Origin: Cyclobacteriaceae bacterium
Lineage (GTDB): Bacteria > Bacteroidota > Bacteroidia > Cytophagales > Cyclobacteriaceae
Assembly: GCA_025808415.1 (NCBI GenBank)
Contig: CP075525.1
Coordinates: 3,891,501 to 3,955,500, forward strand
Length of the DNA: 64,000 nucleotides
Reading direction: 5' to 3'
Both the position numbers and the translations under genes were made by a program. The notes below the pieces were generated by a model, which saw only the letters and a program-made list of their open reading frames with translations, was not told the origin of the DNA and did not search any database. Shown one piece after another: positions 33,206 through 41,898 of the stretch; position 1 is the stretch's first letter; each line of letters opens with the position of its first letter.

Positions 33206-34200
33206 TACAACAATATTAGTGTTACCAACGCATTAATCACGAATGCGAATGTGATGCAAAAGAAAAATATCCAGATTACGGAAAAGAATTTCAGAATGGT
33301 TTTGAAGCGTGATTGGCCGTAGACCCTGCGCATGGCTTTGTATAAATAAAAATTGACGTACAGGAAAATAAAAAAGTTGATCCATTCAAGCCAACTCACC
33401 AACGAAAACAATAAACCGAAAATTCCCGCCAGAAAAAGAAAATCGTAAAAGAAAACGGTAAACACCAGGTGCTCGGAATAATAAAAATCTCTTCGGATGT
33501 AAAGTAATTTTAAGATAAGGGCAAAAACGGGGAGCAAAAGGAAAATCATTTTAGGAATATTGTCCTGCATACTCTTCCCAAAGTTCTTCCAAATATCGTT
33601 GTACTTCCAGCCGCGTTGTTGTCTAAGGGTGATGATTTTCTTCTGATAGTATCGTTCAAATTTGCCGTCCCTTTTTTCGATTGGTTTTGTGTTTTGAATG
33701 GAATCATATTCAGCAAATGTTTTTGGCTCGTACTTTTCCCAGGGAATATTATTTAGCGTATCTAAAACTGTTTTCGTCTCTTCCTTTGATAATTTGCGGC
33801 CATCTTCCGTAAGGTCAATTTTTTCTTTGTCAGGGATCAATGTAAAAACCAGGAAGAACAGAAAGCTAAGAAACACATACATGCGCGCGGGATGATAATA
33901 ACGCTCACGCTTGCCTTCATTGTATTCGCGAATTAGAATGCCCGGCTTGAGCAGCAAGCTGCCAAACGTTTTGAAAAACTTCGATTCGAAACTGAAGAAT
34001 GAACTGATGAAGTTCAAAGAAAGATCACCAACGGCTTGCCTGCGTGGCAAATCTTTCTGCCCACATTGCGAACAAAACTTACCGGTTAGGGGCGCACCAC
34101 AGTTCAGACAGTTTGGGTTTCCGGCAGCGCCAGCACCCTGTTCGCTTTCAATTATACTTTCCGATACCGGTAGAGATTTGCCTAACTCATCCATTTTCAA
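33205..34200 (-). CDS. DUF3667-type membrane protein with zinc ribbon
   Basis: 331 residues. An N-terminal zinc ribbon (CLNCGAPLTGKFCSQCGQ, four Cys) is followed by an amphipathic region (SLNFISSFFSFESKFFKTFG) and about five membrane helices, the pattern of DUF3667. The family is common in Bacteroidota and uncharacterised. It is the first gene in the pair with rarA, whose start codon overlaps its stop; this link has no obvious functional reason. Confidence 0.87.
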   Translation of the reverse strand: MKMDELGKSLPVSESIIESEQGAGAAGNPNCLNCGAPLTGKFCSQCGQKDLPRRQAVGDLSLNFISSFFSFESKFFKTFGSLLLKPGILIREYNEGKRERYYHPARMYVFLSFLFFLVFTLIPDKEKIDLTEDGRKLSKEETKTVLDTLNNIPWEKYEPKTFAEYDSIQNTKPIEKRDGKFERYYQKKIITLRQQRGWKYNDIWKNFGKSMQDNIPKMIFLLLPVFALILKLLYIRRDFYYSEHLVFTVFFYDFLFLAGIFGLLFSLVSWLEWINFFIFLYVNFYLYKAMRRVYGQSRFKTILKFFSVIWIFFFCITFAFVINALVTLILL

Positions 34201-34266
34201 AATCGAATTTTGAAAATTACAAAATCAAAGGAGTTAACTGAAGTTTATAGCAGGTTTTACACTTGA

Positions 34267-34298
34267 TTTGGTTTTTAGCCCCGATGGCCATACTTTTG
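34267..34298 (+). promoter_or_regulatory. Bacteroidota-type promoter of initiator tRNA-Met
   Basis: TTTG at 34267-34270, a 20-nt spacer and TACTTTTG at 34291-34298 fit the TTTG-(19 to 21)-TAnnTTTG consensus. The tRNA starts 11 nt after it. Confidence 0.78.
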
Positions 34299-34308
34299 TG
34301 CACCAAAT

Positions 34309-34381
<73 letters not shown>

Positions 34382-34386
34382 CTAAG

Positions 34387-34416
34387 AACCCCGGACTTGA
34401 AAGTCAGGGGTTTTTC
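34387..34416 (+). terminator. Rho-independent terminator after tRNA-fMet
   Basis: Stem AACCCC / GGGGTT, one internal mismatch, then GACT / AGTC with loop TGAA, ending in a run of five Ts. It starts 6 nt after the tRNA and 15 bp before the era start. Confidence 0.85.
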
Positions 34417-34430
34417 ATTTTTAAAAAACC

Positions 34431-35321
34431 ATGTCATCCAGTTCATTCAAATCCGGTTTTGTAAGCATTGTAGGCAAGCCTAATGTGGGCAAATCCACAC
34501 TAATGAACAGGCTGGTAGGCGAGCAGCTTTCTATTACCACACCAAAAGCACAAACCACCCGCCATCGGATCATGGGAATTTTAAATGGTGATGATTACCA
34601 GATTGTATATTCGGATACACCCGGCATACTGGAGCCCAAATATGCACTGCACGAAGCCATGATGAATTTTGTAAAGGTCTCGTTAGAGGATGCCGACCTG
34701 ATATTATTGGTTGTAGCGCTGGAAGATAAATATGAACCGGAATTGTTCGATCGCTTTAAGCGAATACAAACACCAACCTTGTTAATCATTAACAAAATCG
34801 ACCTGGCTAAGGGCTCGCAGGTAGTGGATAAATCTACCTACTGGAAAGAAAATTTGCCCAACCTTGCAGGCATCCTTCCAGTTTCGGCAACTTCAGGCGA
34901 AAACATCGGACAATTGATGGATACCATCATCCAAACCATGCCGGTACACCCGCCCTATTTCCCTCAAGATGAACTTTCGGACAAAACAGAACGCTTCTTT
35001 GCAGGCGAAATCATCCGCGAAAAAATTTTCCTGAACCTGGAGCAGGAAGTGCCCTACAGCACAGAAGTTTCCATAACCGAGTTTTCAGAAACAGAAGAGA
35101 TTATTCGCATGCGGGCTGAAATATATGTGGAACGTGATTCGCAGAAAGGAATCCTTATCGGCAAAGGTGGAAGCATGTTGAAAAAACTGGGAATGGAATC
35201 CCGCCAGGCTATGGAGGCGTTTTTTAATAAAAAAGTATTTTTGGAAACACATGTTAAAGTGGCTGATAACTGGAGAAAACAAAAAGATAAATTAAGGAGG
35301 TTTGGATACCTGGATAATTAG
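34431..35321 (+). CDS. era: GTPase Era
   Basis: 296 residues. G1 GKPNVGKST (about 15-23), switch II DTPG (about 62-65), G4 NKID (about 121-124), then a C-terminal KH domain with GKGGSMLKKLGMESRQAME. Era binds the 3' end of 16S rRNA and takes part in 30S assembly. A second ribosome-assembly GTPase, der, follows on the same strand after 60 bp that contain an inverted repeat. Confidence 0.97.
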   Translation: MSSSSFKSGFVSIVGKPNVGKSTLMNRLVGEQLSITTPKAQTTRHRIMGILNGDDYQIVYSDTPGILEPKYALHEAMMNFVKVSLEDADLILLVVALEDKYEPELFDRFKRIQTPTLLIINKIDLAKGSQVVDKSTYWKENLPNLAGILPVSATSGENIGQLMDTIIQTMPVHPPYFPQDELSDKTERFFAGEIIREKIFLNLEQEVPYSTEVSITEFSETEEIIRMRAEIYVERDSQKGILIGKGGSMLKKLGMESRQAMEAFFNKKVFLETHVKVADNWRKQKDKLRRFGYLDN

Positions 35322-35323
35322 TC

Positions 35324-35361
35324 AATTAGCCAATGATTTTCAGAACGCTAATTGGCTAATT
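35324..35361. repeat. Inverted repeat between era and der
   Basis: AATTAGCCAAT (35324-35334) and ATTGGCTAATT (35351-35361) are perfect 11-bp arms around a 16-nt loop. No T-run follows, so it is not a clear terminator; it could be a regulatory hairpin between the two GTPase genes. Confidence 0.6.
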
Positions 35362-35381
35362 AGCACATTGAATAATTGATT

Positions 35382-36689
35382 ATGGCAAACATAGTAGCAA
35401 TAGTAGGGAGGCCCAACGTAGGCAAGTCAACCTTGTTTAACCGGTTGATTGAAAAACGGCAAGCCATTATGGACGATATGCCAGGCGTTACACGCGACAG
35501 GCACTATGGATATGCCGAATGGACAGGGCATTATTTTACCGTTATTGATACAGGGGGATATGTTACCGGCTCGGAAGATAAGTTTGAAACGGAGATCCGG
35601 AAGCAGGTAGCCATGGCCCTTGAAGAAGCCTCAGCGGTAATTTTTGTTGTTGATTGCAAAGATGGACTTACCGGATTTGATAAGGATTTTGCCAACGTTA
35701 TCCGGGCCTCAAAAAAACCGGTTTTTATTGCTGCCAATAAAGCCGATACACCCGATAAATCCGTTTACGCTGCCGAGTTTTATGAACTGGCATTAGGCGA
35801 AGTCTACCCGATTTCTGCTGAAAACGGAAGCGGAACAGGCGAACTGCTGGACGAACTGGTTAAGGTTTTTCCCAGCGAAGGAGTGGAAGACCCGAATGCC
35901 GGTATACCGAAAATTTCCATTTTGGGCCGTCCAAATGTTGGCAAATCATCGTTACTGAATGCGCTACTGGGTACGGAAAGAAGTATAGTAACCGATGAAG
36001 CAGGCACCACCCGCGATGCCATACACAGCCATTATAAAATGTACGGGCAGCACTTTATCCTTATCGACACGGCCGGTATCCGAAAAAAAAGTAAAGTGCG
36101 TGAAGACGTTGAGTTCTATTCTGTATTACGATCATTGCGTGCACTTGAAGAGAGTGATGTGTGTATTGTGGTGCTGGATGCGGAGCGCAAAATGGAATCG
36201 CAGGATGTTAATATTATAAGCCTGGCCGAAAGGCAAGGAAAAGGAATTGTGATAATGGTTAACAAATGGGATTTGGTTGAAAAGGATTCCAAAACCGCTG
36301 ATGCCTTCAGGCGCGAAATCCTGGAAAAACTTGCCCCTATTGACTATATCCCAATCATATTTGCCTCTGCCCTTAATAAACAACGCATTTTCCAGGTGGT
36401 GGAAAAGGCTGTAAAAGTTTATGAAAACAAAACAAAGAAAATCCCCACTTCTGAACTTAATGAAGTAATGCTACCGGAAATTGAGCGTTACCCGCCACCG
36501 GCCATAAAAGGTAAATTCATCCAAATAAAGTACATCACCCAAGTAAACGCCCGATTTCCATCGATTGCATTCTTTTGTAATCACCCCCAGTATATCCAGC
36601 CCGCTTACGAACGTTATTTAGAAAATAAAATTCGTGAGCATTTTGATTTTGAAGGTGTACCGGTGCGTTTAATCTTCAAGAAAAAATAA
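35382..36689 (+). CDS. der: GTPase Der (EngA)
   Basis: 435 residues from ATG 35382 (an in-frame TTG two codons earlier is ignored). Two tandem G domains: first G1 GRPNVGKST and DTGG, second G1 GRPNVGKSS, DTAG and NKWD. A C-terminal KH-like domain follows (about 350-435, PPAIKGKFIQIKYITQVNARFPS). Der is essential for 50S assembly. The same-strand pairing with era is noteworthy because both act on ribosome assembly. Confidence 0.97.
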   Translation: MANIVAIVGRPNVGKSTLFNRLIEKRQAIMDDMPGVTRDRHYGYAEWTGHYFTVIDTGGYVTGSEDKFETEIRKQVAMALEEASAVIFVVDCKDGLTGFDKDFANVIRASKKPVFIAANKADTPDKSVYAAEFYELALGEVYPISAENGSGTGELLDELVKVFPSEGVEDPNAGIPKISILGRPNVGKSSLLNALLGTERSIVTDEAGTTRDAIHSHYKMYGQHFILIDTAGIRKKSKVREDVEFYSVLRSLRALEESDVCIVVLDAERKMESQDVNIISLAERQGKGIVIMVNKWDLVEKDSKTADAFRREILEKLAPIDYIPIIFASALNKQRIFQVVEKAVKVYENKTKKIPTSELNEVMLPEIERYPPPAIKGKFIQIKYITQVNARFPSIAFFCNHPQYIQPAYERYLENKIREHFDFEGVPVRLIFKKK

Positions 36690-36702
36690 AAATCTTACCT
36701 GC

Positions 36703-36734
36703 TTGGGCTTCAAAATCAGATCGTTGTATATTTG
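36703..36734 (+). promoter_or_regulatory. Bacteroidota-type promoter of the small lipoprotein gene
   Basis: CTTG (TTG at 36703-36705), a 21-nt spacer and TATATTTG at 36727-36734 match the consensus. The ATG is 27 nt downstream, giving a short leader. Confidence 0.65.
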
Positions 36735-36761
36735 CAAACATTTAAATAAAACCTGTAAACT

Positions 36762-36938
36762 ATGAAAAAGTTAATCGCACTAATGGCTGTAATCGGCTTC
36801 GCCTTTGCATTTGTTGCATGTGGTGGTCAAAAGGCTGAAGAAGCTGCTACTGAAGAAGCTCCTGCTACTGAAGAAGTTGCTCCTGCTGATGAGACTGATT
36901 CAACCGAAGTTGAAGCTGACTCTACTGCCGCTGAATAA
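36762..36938 (+). CDS. 58-residue acidic lipoprotein
   Basis: A 58-residue protein that starts MKKLIALMAVIGFAFAFVAC: signal peptide with lipobox FVAC and Cys at 20, followed by Gly-Gly and a 36-residue acidic tail made of Glu/Ala/Pro/Thr runs (EEAATEEAPATEEVAPADET, then DSTEVEADSTAAE). The tail is probably disordered. It has its own promoter (36703-36734) and terminator (36964-36992), and codon choice is uniform (GCT for Ala, GAA for Glu), as in a well-expressed gene. I know no function. It is between der and the SprT-like gene. Confidence 0.88.
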   Translation: MKKLIALMAVIGFAFAFVACGGQKAEEAATEEAPATEEVAPADETDSTEVEADSTAAE

Positions 36939-36963
36939 TAATTCAGTAAACGTAACTTAAAAG

Positions 36964-36992
36964 AGGCTTTAGAAATTCTAAGGCCTTTTTTA
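36964..36992 (+). terminator. Rho-independent terminator of the small lipoprotein gene
   Basis: A 9-bp stem AGGCTTTAG / CTAAGGCCT (one T-G pair) with loop AAATT runs into six Ts. It lies 25 bp past the stop. Confidence 0.85.
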
Positions 36993-37013
36993 TTTTCAGC
37001 CCACCCGGTTTAC

Positions 37014-37643
37014 ATGAACGAAACACAAGTCTTATCCATTCTTGAACGGCACATTCCTGAACAAGCCATTGACTATTGTGTGCTGTTATGGAAAGAAAAA
37101 CCTTTTCGGCTGCACACCACCAAAAGCCGGCAAACTAAAATCGGGGATTTTACCTGCAAGCGCGGTGGGGCTGCACGCATTACCGTTAACGAAGACCTTA
37201 ACCCATATCTGTTTTTAGTTACCTATATCCATGAGGTAGCCCATCATTATGTGCATCATCAGGTTGGGAACCGTGTTGAGCCGCACGGAAGGTTATGGCA
37301 GCAAACTTTTGCCAACCTGTTACAACCCGTGCTTTCGCCTGAAGTTTTTCCTGAAAGAATCCTTCACTTACTAAGTCGGCATATGCGGCAGCCCATGGCC
37401 AGCACCTTTGCTGATGTTGCATTAACCAAAGCTTTTCGGGACTACGATCACAATGCGCATACCCACATTGTGCTTTCATCGCTTGCTGAAGGAAGTATTT
37501 TTCAATTGAATGGCCGAACATTCAAAAAAGGGAAACTCAGGCGCACACGTTTTCTTTGTGCCGAAGTTAAATCAAAGCGTCAATACCTCGTTCCGGCCGA
37601 AGCGCTGGTAAACAATGTGCAGTTAAGCCTTGAGTTGATTTAA
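37014..37643 (+). CDS. SprT-like zinc metallopeptidase-domain protein
   Basis: 209 residues. The zincin motif is HEVAHHYVHH near residue 73 (HExxH), with a likely third His downstream (VEPHGRLWQQTF, the W/H-containing region typical of SprT-like proteins). The second half (FQLNGRTFKKGKLRRTRFLCAEVKSKRQYLVPAEALV) is a small beta-rich tail and lacks an obvious zinc-ribbon. The family includes SprT and Spartan-like proteins that may act on DNA-protein crosslinks; a role here is inferred only from the motif. Its stop is adjacent to the stop of the convergent nagB-like gene (no gap). Confidence 0.87.
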   Translation: MNETQVLSILERHIPEQAIDYCVLLWKEKPFRLHTTKSRQTKIGDFTCKRGGAARITVNEDLNPYLFLVTYIHEVAHHYVHHQVGNRVEPHGRLWQQTFANLLQPVLSPEVFPERILHLLSRHMRQPMASTFADVALTKAFRDYDHNAHTHIVLSSLAEGSIFQLNGRTFKKGKLRRTRFLCAEVKSKRQYLVPAEALVNNVQLSLELI

Positions 37644-39542
37644 TCAGAATTTGTACCGTACAAAGGCTTCAATGGCTTCATATTCGGCCAAGCCAAGTTG
37701 ATCGTAAGCGTTGGCGGTTGCGCGGTTGCGCTCTTCGGCCCGCACCCAAAACTCGCGTGCATCGGTTCCCGGAAACAAGGCACTGTCTTTTTGCGATTGA
37801 TGTTTAAAGATGGCCCTTCGCTTTCGCAACAGTTCCTCCGGGCTTAAGGGTACGGCCATTTCAATCTGGTCAATATCCCATTCTTGCCATGCACCACGGT
37901 AAAGCCACACGTAACAATTCTTCATCCAGGCTTTTTTCTTTAACCGATCAATAGCCTGAAAAATAGCCGAGAGGCAAACGCGGTGTGTGCCGTGCGGGTC
38001 GGAAAGATCGCCAGCAGCGTAAATCTGGTGGGGCTTTACGTTGTCAATCAGGTTGGTGATGATGGTAATATCTTTATCACTCAGTGGTTTTTTCTTTACC
38101 AGGCCCGTTTCGTAAAACGGCATATCTAAAAAATGAACATTCGTCTCGGGTATGCCAACGTACCGACATGCTGCTTTGGCCTCACCTCGTCTGATCAAGG
38201 CTTTGATCAGCATTACTTCAGGGCTGTCCACCTGGCCGGGTCGCTTTTTGTTTAACGACATGCGAACCTTCTTATAGAGCTGTTCACTTTTTGATTTCGT
38301 AAAACCAAACTGTTCGCTAAAGTCGTTGGCAAAATCAGCAAAACGAACAACATCATCATCAAATACGGCAATGTTTCCCGAAGTCTGGTATGCCACATGC
38401 ACATCATGGCCTTGGTCGACCAGCCGGATAAAAGTTCCACCCATTGAAATCACGTCATCATCGGGATGGGGAGAGAAAATAATTACACGCTTAGGGAATG
38501 GCTTTGCCCGTTCGGGGCGATTGGAATCATCCGCCCGCGGTTTGCCACCTGGCCAACCGGTTATGGTGTGCTGAAGTTCATTGAATACTTTAATATTGAC
38601 TTTGTATGCAGAGCCAAACGCTGTTACAATATCGCCCATACCGTGTTCATTGTAATCGGCATTGGTAAGTTTAAGAACCGGCTTCTTTAATTTCTGGCAC
38701 AGCCAAACTACTGCTTTACGGATTTTCTTTTGATTCCAAGCCTGCTGTGCATCCAACAACCAGGGAGTTTTGATTTTTGTAAGCTCTGCCGATGAGGCTT
38801 CGTCCAACACAACCTCGGTATCGGAATGGAGTTGCAGAAAAGAGGCAGGAAGTTGATCCGATACAGGGCCTTCCACGGCACGTTGTACAACTGCTGCCTT
38901 CCCCTCGCCCCATGCCATCATAATTATCCGCCTTGATTTCAGGATTGTTCCCACACCCATAGTAAGTGCGTTGCGCGGAACATTCTCCTCTCCAAAAAAA
39001 TCACTGGCCGCATCCATGCGTGTAACATGATCGAGGGTTATCAACCGCGTGCCTGATTTTTCGCTGGAGCCCGGCTCGTTAAAGCCAATGTGCCCGGTAC
39101 GGCCAACACCCAAAATCTGCAAATCAATTCCGCCCATTTGCTCAATCAATTTATCGTACGTGCGGCAGAAATCAACAATTTTGCTTTTAGGAACAGTGCC
39201 ATCCGGAATGTGGATATTCTTTTTGGGTATGTCGATGTAATCGAATAAATATTCCTTCATAAACCGAACATAGCTTTGCAGCGAATCCGGTTCCATAGGA
39301 TAGTATTCATCCAGGTTGAATGTATGCACATTGCTGAAACTTAATCCCTCGTGCTGGTGCAACCGCACAAGTTCGGCATATACCCGTGTGGGTGAAGAGC
39401 CTGTGGCGAGGCCAAGTACACAGGGTTTATTTTGCTTTTGCCGTAGCCTGATAAGGGCTGCTATTTCCCTGGCCACGTAAAGGGAGGCTTCTTCTGATGA
39501 TTTGAAAATTTTAACCGGGATTTTTTCAGGGGATGAGTGCAT
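37644..39542 (-). CDS. Glucosamine-6-phosphate deaminase-like / PIG-L deacetylase fusion
   Basis: 632 residues. Residues 1-265 are NagB-like: LGLATGSSPTRVY (phosphate loop), D78 in FNLDEYY, and GVGRTGHIGFNEPGS with H151 and E156. In E. coli NagB the Asp two residues before this His is part of the catalytic relay; here that position is Thr149. Residues about 345-632 are PIG-L/LmbE-like with the zinc motif PHPDDD (358-363) and DPHGTHR. The family fusion is known in Bacteroidota. It may deaminate GlcN6P, deacetylate a GlcNAc-linked substrate, or both. It lies in a leftward cluster with murQ. Confidence 0.9.
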   Translation of the reverse strand: MHSSPEKIPVKIFKSSEEASLYVAREIAALIRLRQKQNKPCVLGLATGSSPTRVYAELVRLHQHEGLSFSNVHTFNLDEYYPMEPDSLQSYVRFMKEYLFDYIDIPKKNIHIPDGTVPKSKIVDFCRTYDKLIEQMGGIDLQILGVGRTGHIGFNEPGSSEKSGTRLITLDHVTRMDAASDFFGEENVPRNALTMGVGTILKSRRIIMMAWGEGKAAVVQRAVEGPVSDQLPASFLQLHSDTEVVLDEASSAELTKIKTPWLLDAQQAWNQKKIRKAVVWLCQKLKKPVLKLTNADYNEHGMGDIVTAFGSAYKVNIKVFNELQHTITGWPGGKPRADDSNRPERAKPFPKRVIIFSPHPDDDVISMGGTFIRLVDQGHDVHVAYQTSGNIAVFDDDVVRFADFANDFSEQFGFTKSKSEQLYKKVRMSLNKKRPGQVDSPEVMLIKALIRRGEAKAACRYVGIPETNVHFLDMPFYETGLVKKKPLSDKDITIITNLIDNVKPHQIYAAGDLSDPHGTHRVCLSAIFQAIDRLKKKAWMKNCYVWLYRGAWQEWDIDQIEMAVPLSPEELLRKRRAIFKHQSQKDSALFPGTDAREFWVRAEERNRATANAYDQLGLAEYEAIEAFVRYKF

Positions 39543-39615
39543 GGCTTTATGGATTGAACAAGAAAGTTAATACCTGCCATTACACGTTGTTGCAGTAACC
39601 CCGGAAAAAATGCAC

Positions 39616-40203
39616 TTATGTTAACCGCCTTGAAATTAAATTTTCCACAACATCAATAAACGTCCGGGGGTGCATGGTTCGCCAGTTGCTGATTTGCAGC
39701 GTACCGCCCATGTTTATGTATTGGTCGATGTGGTATTTGCGTAATTCATCCTGGATAAAATCAGGAAAAGAAACGGCCGCGATCCATCCGGGGATATCTT
39801 TTTCTTCAACATCCTCCACTTCATCAAACCACTCTTCATAATAGGAATCATCCGATCCATGAAAATTCATGATGTTCTCACCAATCAAAATAAATTTAGA
39901 AATACCCGCAGCCAGCAATTCATCAATAATATTGCGTTTCAAGTGCATGATATCATTGTTGATGGTGTCGTTCCATTCACCTAAGAATTCAATAATTGTA
40001 GCGCCCCGTGCATAATCGGTGTATAGGATTTTTATGTAGAGCGTATCGGAGCCCATAAAATCCCAGGCAGGATCAATGTAATATCCGTAAATGGTATCGG
40101 AGTACTGATCGAAGTTGTACGCTTTTTCGAAAAATGGAGAACGGCTGTCCTCAGAAGAGTTGTAATACTTCAGCCAGTTTGAAAAGGGTTCAATTTCATG
40201 CAT
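39616..40203 (-). CDS. Unknown protein in the murQ-nagB cluster
   Basis: 195 residues from ATG 40203, which overlaps the murQ stop by 8 bp; a further start 15 bp upstream is possible. It has no signal peptide, membrane helix or cysteine. It is rich in Asp, Glu, Tyr and Trp, and its pattern (GYYIDPAWDFMGSDTLYIKI, NIIDELLAAGISKFILIGEN, IPGWIAAVSFPDFIQDELRK) suggests a mixed alpha/beta cytoplasmic protein. I recognise no family. Placement between murQ and the NagB-PIG-L gene points to a role in amino-sugar or MurNAc metabolism, but only by context. Confidence 0.75.
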   Translation of the reverse strand: MHEIEPFSNWLKYYNSSEDSRSPFFEKAYNFDQYSDTIYGYYIDPAWDFMGSDTLYIKILYTDYARGATIIEFLGEWNDTINNDIMHLKRNIIDELLAAGISKFILIGENIMNFHGSDDSYYEEWFDEVEDVEEKDIPGWIAAVSFPDFIQDELRKYHIDQYINMGGTLQISNWRTMHPRTFIDVVENLISRRLT

Positions 40204-41005
40204 GACCGGTGTAGCCATCTATTACCCTGCGCACATTTCCAAATTCTTTCAGTAAGGCTTCGGCCTTTTGCTGGTCAACCCCCAACTCTTCCATGATCAT
40301 GCGTGTGCCCCGATCAATTAACTTGTTGTTGGTAAGTTGCATGTCAATCATTTTATTTCCTTTTACACGCCCAAGTTTTATCATGGTAGCGGTGGAAATC
40401 ATGTTAAGCACAAGTTTCTGTGCAGTACCGGCTTTCATGCGTGTGCTCCCGGTTACAAACTCAGGCCCAACAATTACTTCTATCGGGTAATCAGCATGCC
40501 GGGACACCTCAGTACTTTCGTTGCAGGTTATACAGGCCGTTACAATACCGTGCATTCGGGCATCCTTAAGTCCACCGATTACATAAGGTGTTTTGCCGGA
40601 TGCCGCAATGCCAATCAATACATCCGCATTTGAGATGTTAAATTGCTGCAAATCCTTCCACGCCTGTTGCCGATCATCTTCGGCATGTTCAACGGCTTTG
40701 CGTATAGCCTGATCGCCCCCGGCAATAATCCCAATCACCTTTCCATGCGGCATGCCATAGGTGGGTGGTATTTCGCTGGCGTCAACAATGCCCAGTCTTC
40801 CGCTGGTTCCTGCACCGATGTAAAACAACCGTCCACCGGTTTTCATTTTTTCAGTAATCACCTCCACCAGCTTTTCAATTTGTGGAATTACTTTTTCAAT
40901 GGCATCAGGAACAGTTTTATCTTCACGATTGATGTTCACCAACAACCCGCGCGTGCTCATCTGTTCAAGATGTTGATAGTGGGATGATGATTCGGTGGTT
41001 GACAT
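40196..41005 (-). CDS. murQ: N-acetylmuramic acid 6-phosphate etherase MurQ
   Basis: 269 residues with the SIS-domain signature: GRLFYIGAGTSGRLGIVDASEIPPTYG (about 58-84), where E78 is the catalytic acid, and the GIAASGKTPYVIGG loop. The C-terminal part is the shorter form seen in some Bacteroidota (E. coli MurQ is about 298 residues). It cleaves the D-lactyl ether of MurNAc-6-P to GlcNAc-6-P, the committed step of MurNAc recycling. Its start lies 1 bp after the BadF-type kinase stop. Confidence 0.95.
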   Translation of the reverse strand: MSTTESSSHYQHLEQMSTRGLLVNINREDKTVPDAIEKVIPQIEKLVEVITEKMKTGGRLFYIGAGTSGRLGIVDASEIPPTYGMPHGKVIGIIAGGDQAIRKAVEHAEDDRQQAWKDLQQFNISNADVLIGIAASGKTPYVIGGLKDARMHGIVTACITCNESTEVSRHADYPIEVIVGPEFVTGSTRMKAGTAQKLVLNMISTATMIKLGRVKGNKMIDMQLTNNKLIDRGTRMIMEELGVDQQKAEALLKEFGNVRRVIDGYTGHA

Positions 41006-41006
41006 A

Positions 41007-41852
41007 TTACACGATATCCTTATTATGGTAAAGGGCGAGTCCGGCTATAGGGCTCTCCAGAATATTTTTCAAGGTAATGCCTTTATCGTTAGCTACCTGG
41101 CGCAATACATCGCTGAAGTAAAAAGCCACCGAGCCAACAAAGTGAACTTTTAATTCGCTGTATTTCTCATAACGCATTACATTATTTTCCATAAACTCGC
41201 CAAAGCCATCGTACACCAGTTTGTAGCAATAGGGCTCTTTAAGGTGTTGAAAAATGAAATGCGAAAAGCTTCCCAAAAACCGGCTTGGCATTTCCTGGCT
41301 GTACACCCGGCTTAAAATCTCATCTTTATCCATAGGAAAGCGTTTTTTGAAATGATCCCAAAGTTTTTCGGGTAAATCTTTTCGAAGGTAATCGGCAATA
41401 ATGCGTTTGCCCATCCACGCTCCCGAACCCTCATCGCCCAACACATAGCCCAGTGAAGTTACATTCTCTACAATTCGAACACCATCGTAATAACAGGAGT
41501 TCGAGCCGGTACCTAAAATGCAGGCAATGCCAGGCCCTTCACCGCATAAAGCCCGTGCGGCTGCGAGCAAATCGTGCCATACTTCAATGTGTGCATCGGG
41601 AAAGTAGCGCTCCAGTGCGGTGCGGATCATTTTCCTGTTTTTATCGGACGAACAGCCGGTACCGTAGTAAAATATTTTTTTTACAGGATGCTTTACCTGC
41701 GGAACCAGCACCTCGCGCACCTCTTTATCAAACTGATCGATGGGTTGATAATAGGGGTTGTACCCAATGGATTGTGCTTGCTCCACCTGGCCATTCGGGC
41801 CAAGCATACGCCAATCGGTTTTGGAAGCCCCGCTATCGGCAATTAAAATCAT
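41007..41852 (-). CDS. BadF/BadG-type ATPase family sugar kinase (N-acetylhexosamine kinase-like)
   Basis: 281 residues in the ASKHA fold: phosphate-1 motif MILIADSGASKTDWRMLGP (residues 1-19), phosphate-2 region GPGIACILGTGSNSCYYDG (about 108-126) and adenosine motif VGSVAFYFSDVLRQV near the end. Relatives phosphorylate GlcNAc or MurNAc. With murQ directly downstream, a plausible job is to make MurNAc-6-P (the etherase substrate) or GlcNAc-6-P; the sequence alone does not separate these. Confidence 0.87.
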   Translation of the reverse strand: MILIADSGASKTDWRMLGPNGQVEQAQSIGYNPYYQPIDQFDKEVREVLVPQVKHPVKKIFYYGTGCSSDKNRKMIRTALERYFPDAHIEVWHDLLAAARALCGEGPGIACILGTGSNSCYYDGVRIVENVTSLGYVLGDEGSGAWMGKRIIADYLRKDLPEKLWDHFKKRFPMDKDEILSRVYSQEMPSRFLGSFSHFIFQHLKEPYCYKLVYDGFGEFMENNVMRYEKYSELKVHFVGSVAFYFSDVLRQVANDKGITLKNILESPIAGLALYHNKDIV

Positions 41853-41898
41853 GCGCTGAAGGTTGTTAGATCGACCAAATTACAAATCTTTAGATAAC

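Noticed and set aside
37014..37643. Possible toxin role for the SprT-like protein
   Set aside because: No antitoxin-like partner; the small upstream gene is a separate lipoprotein with its own terminator.
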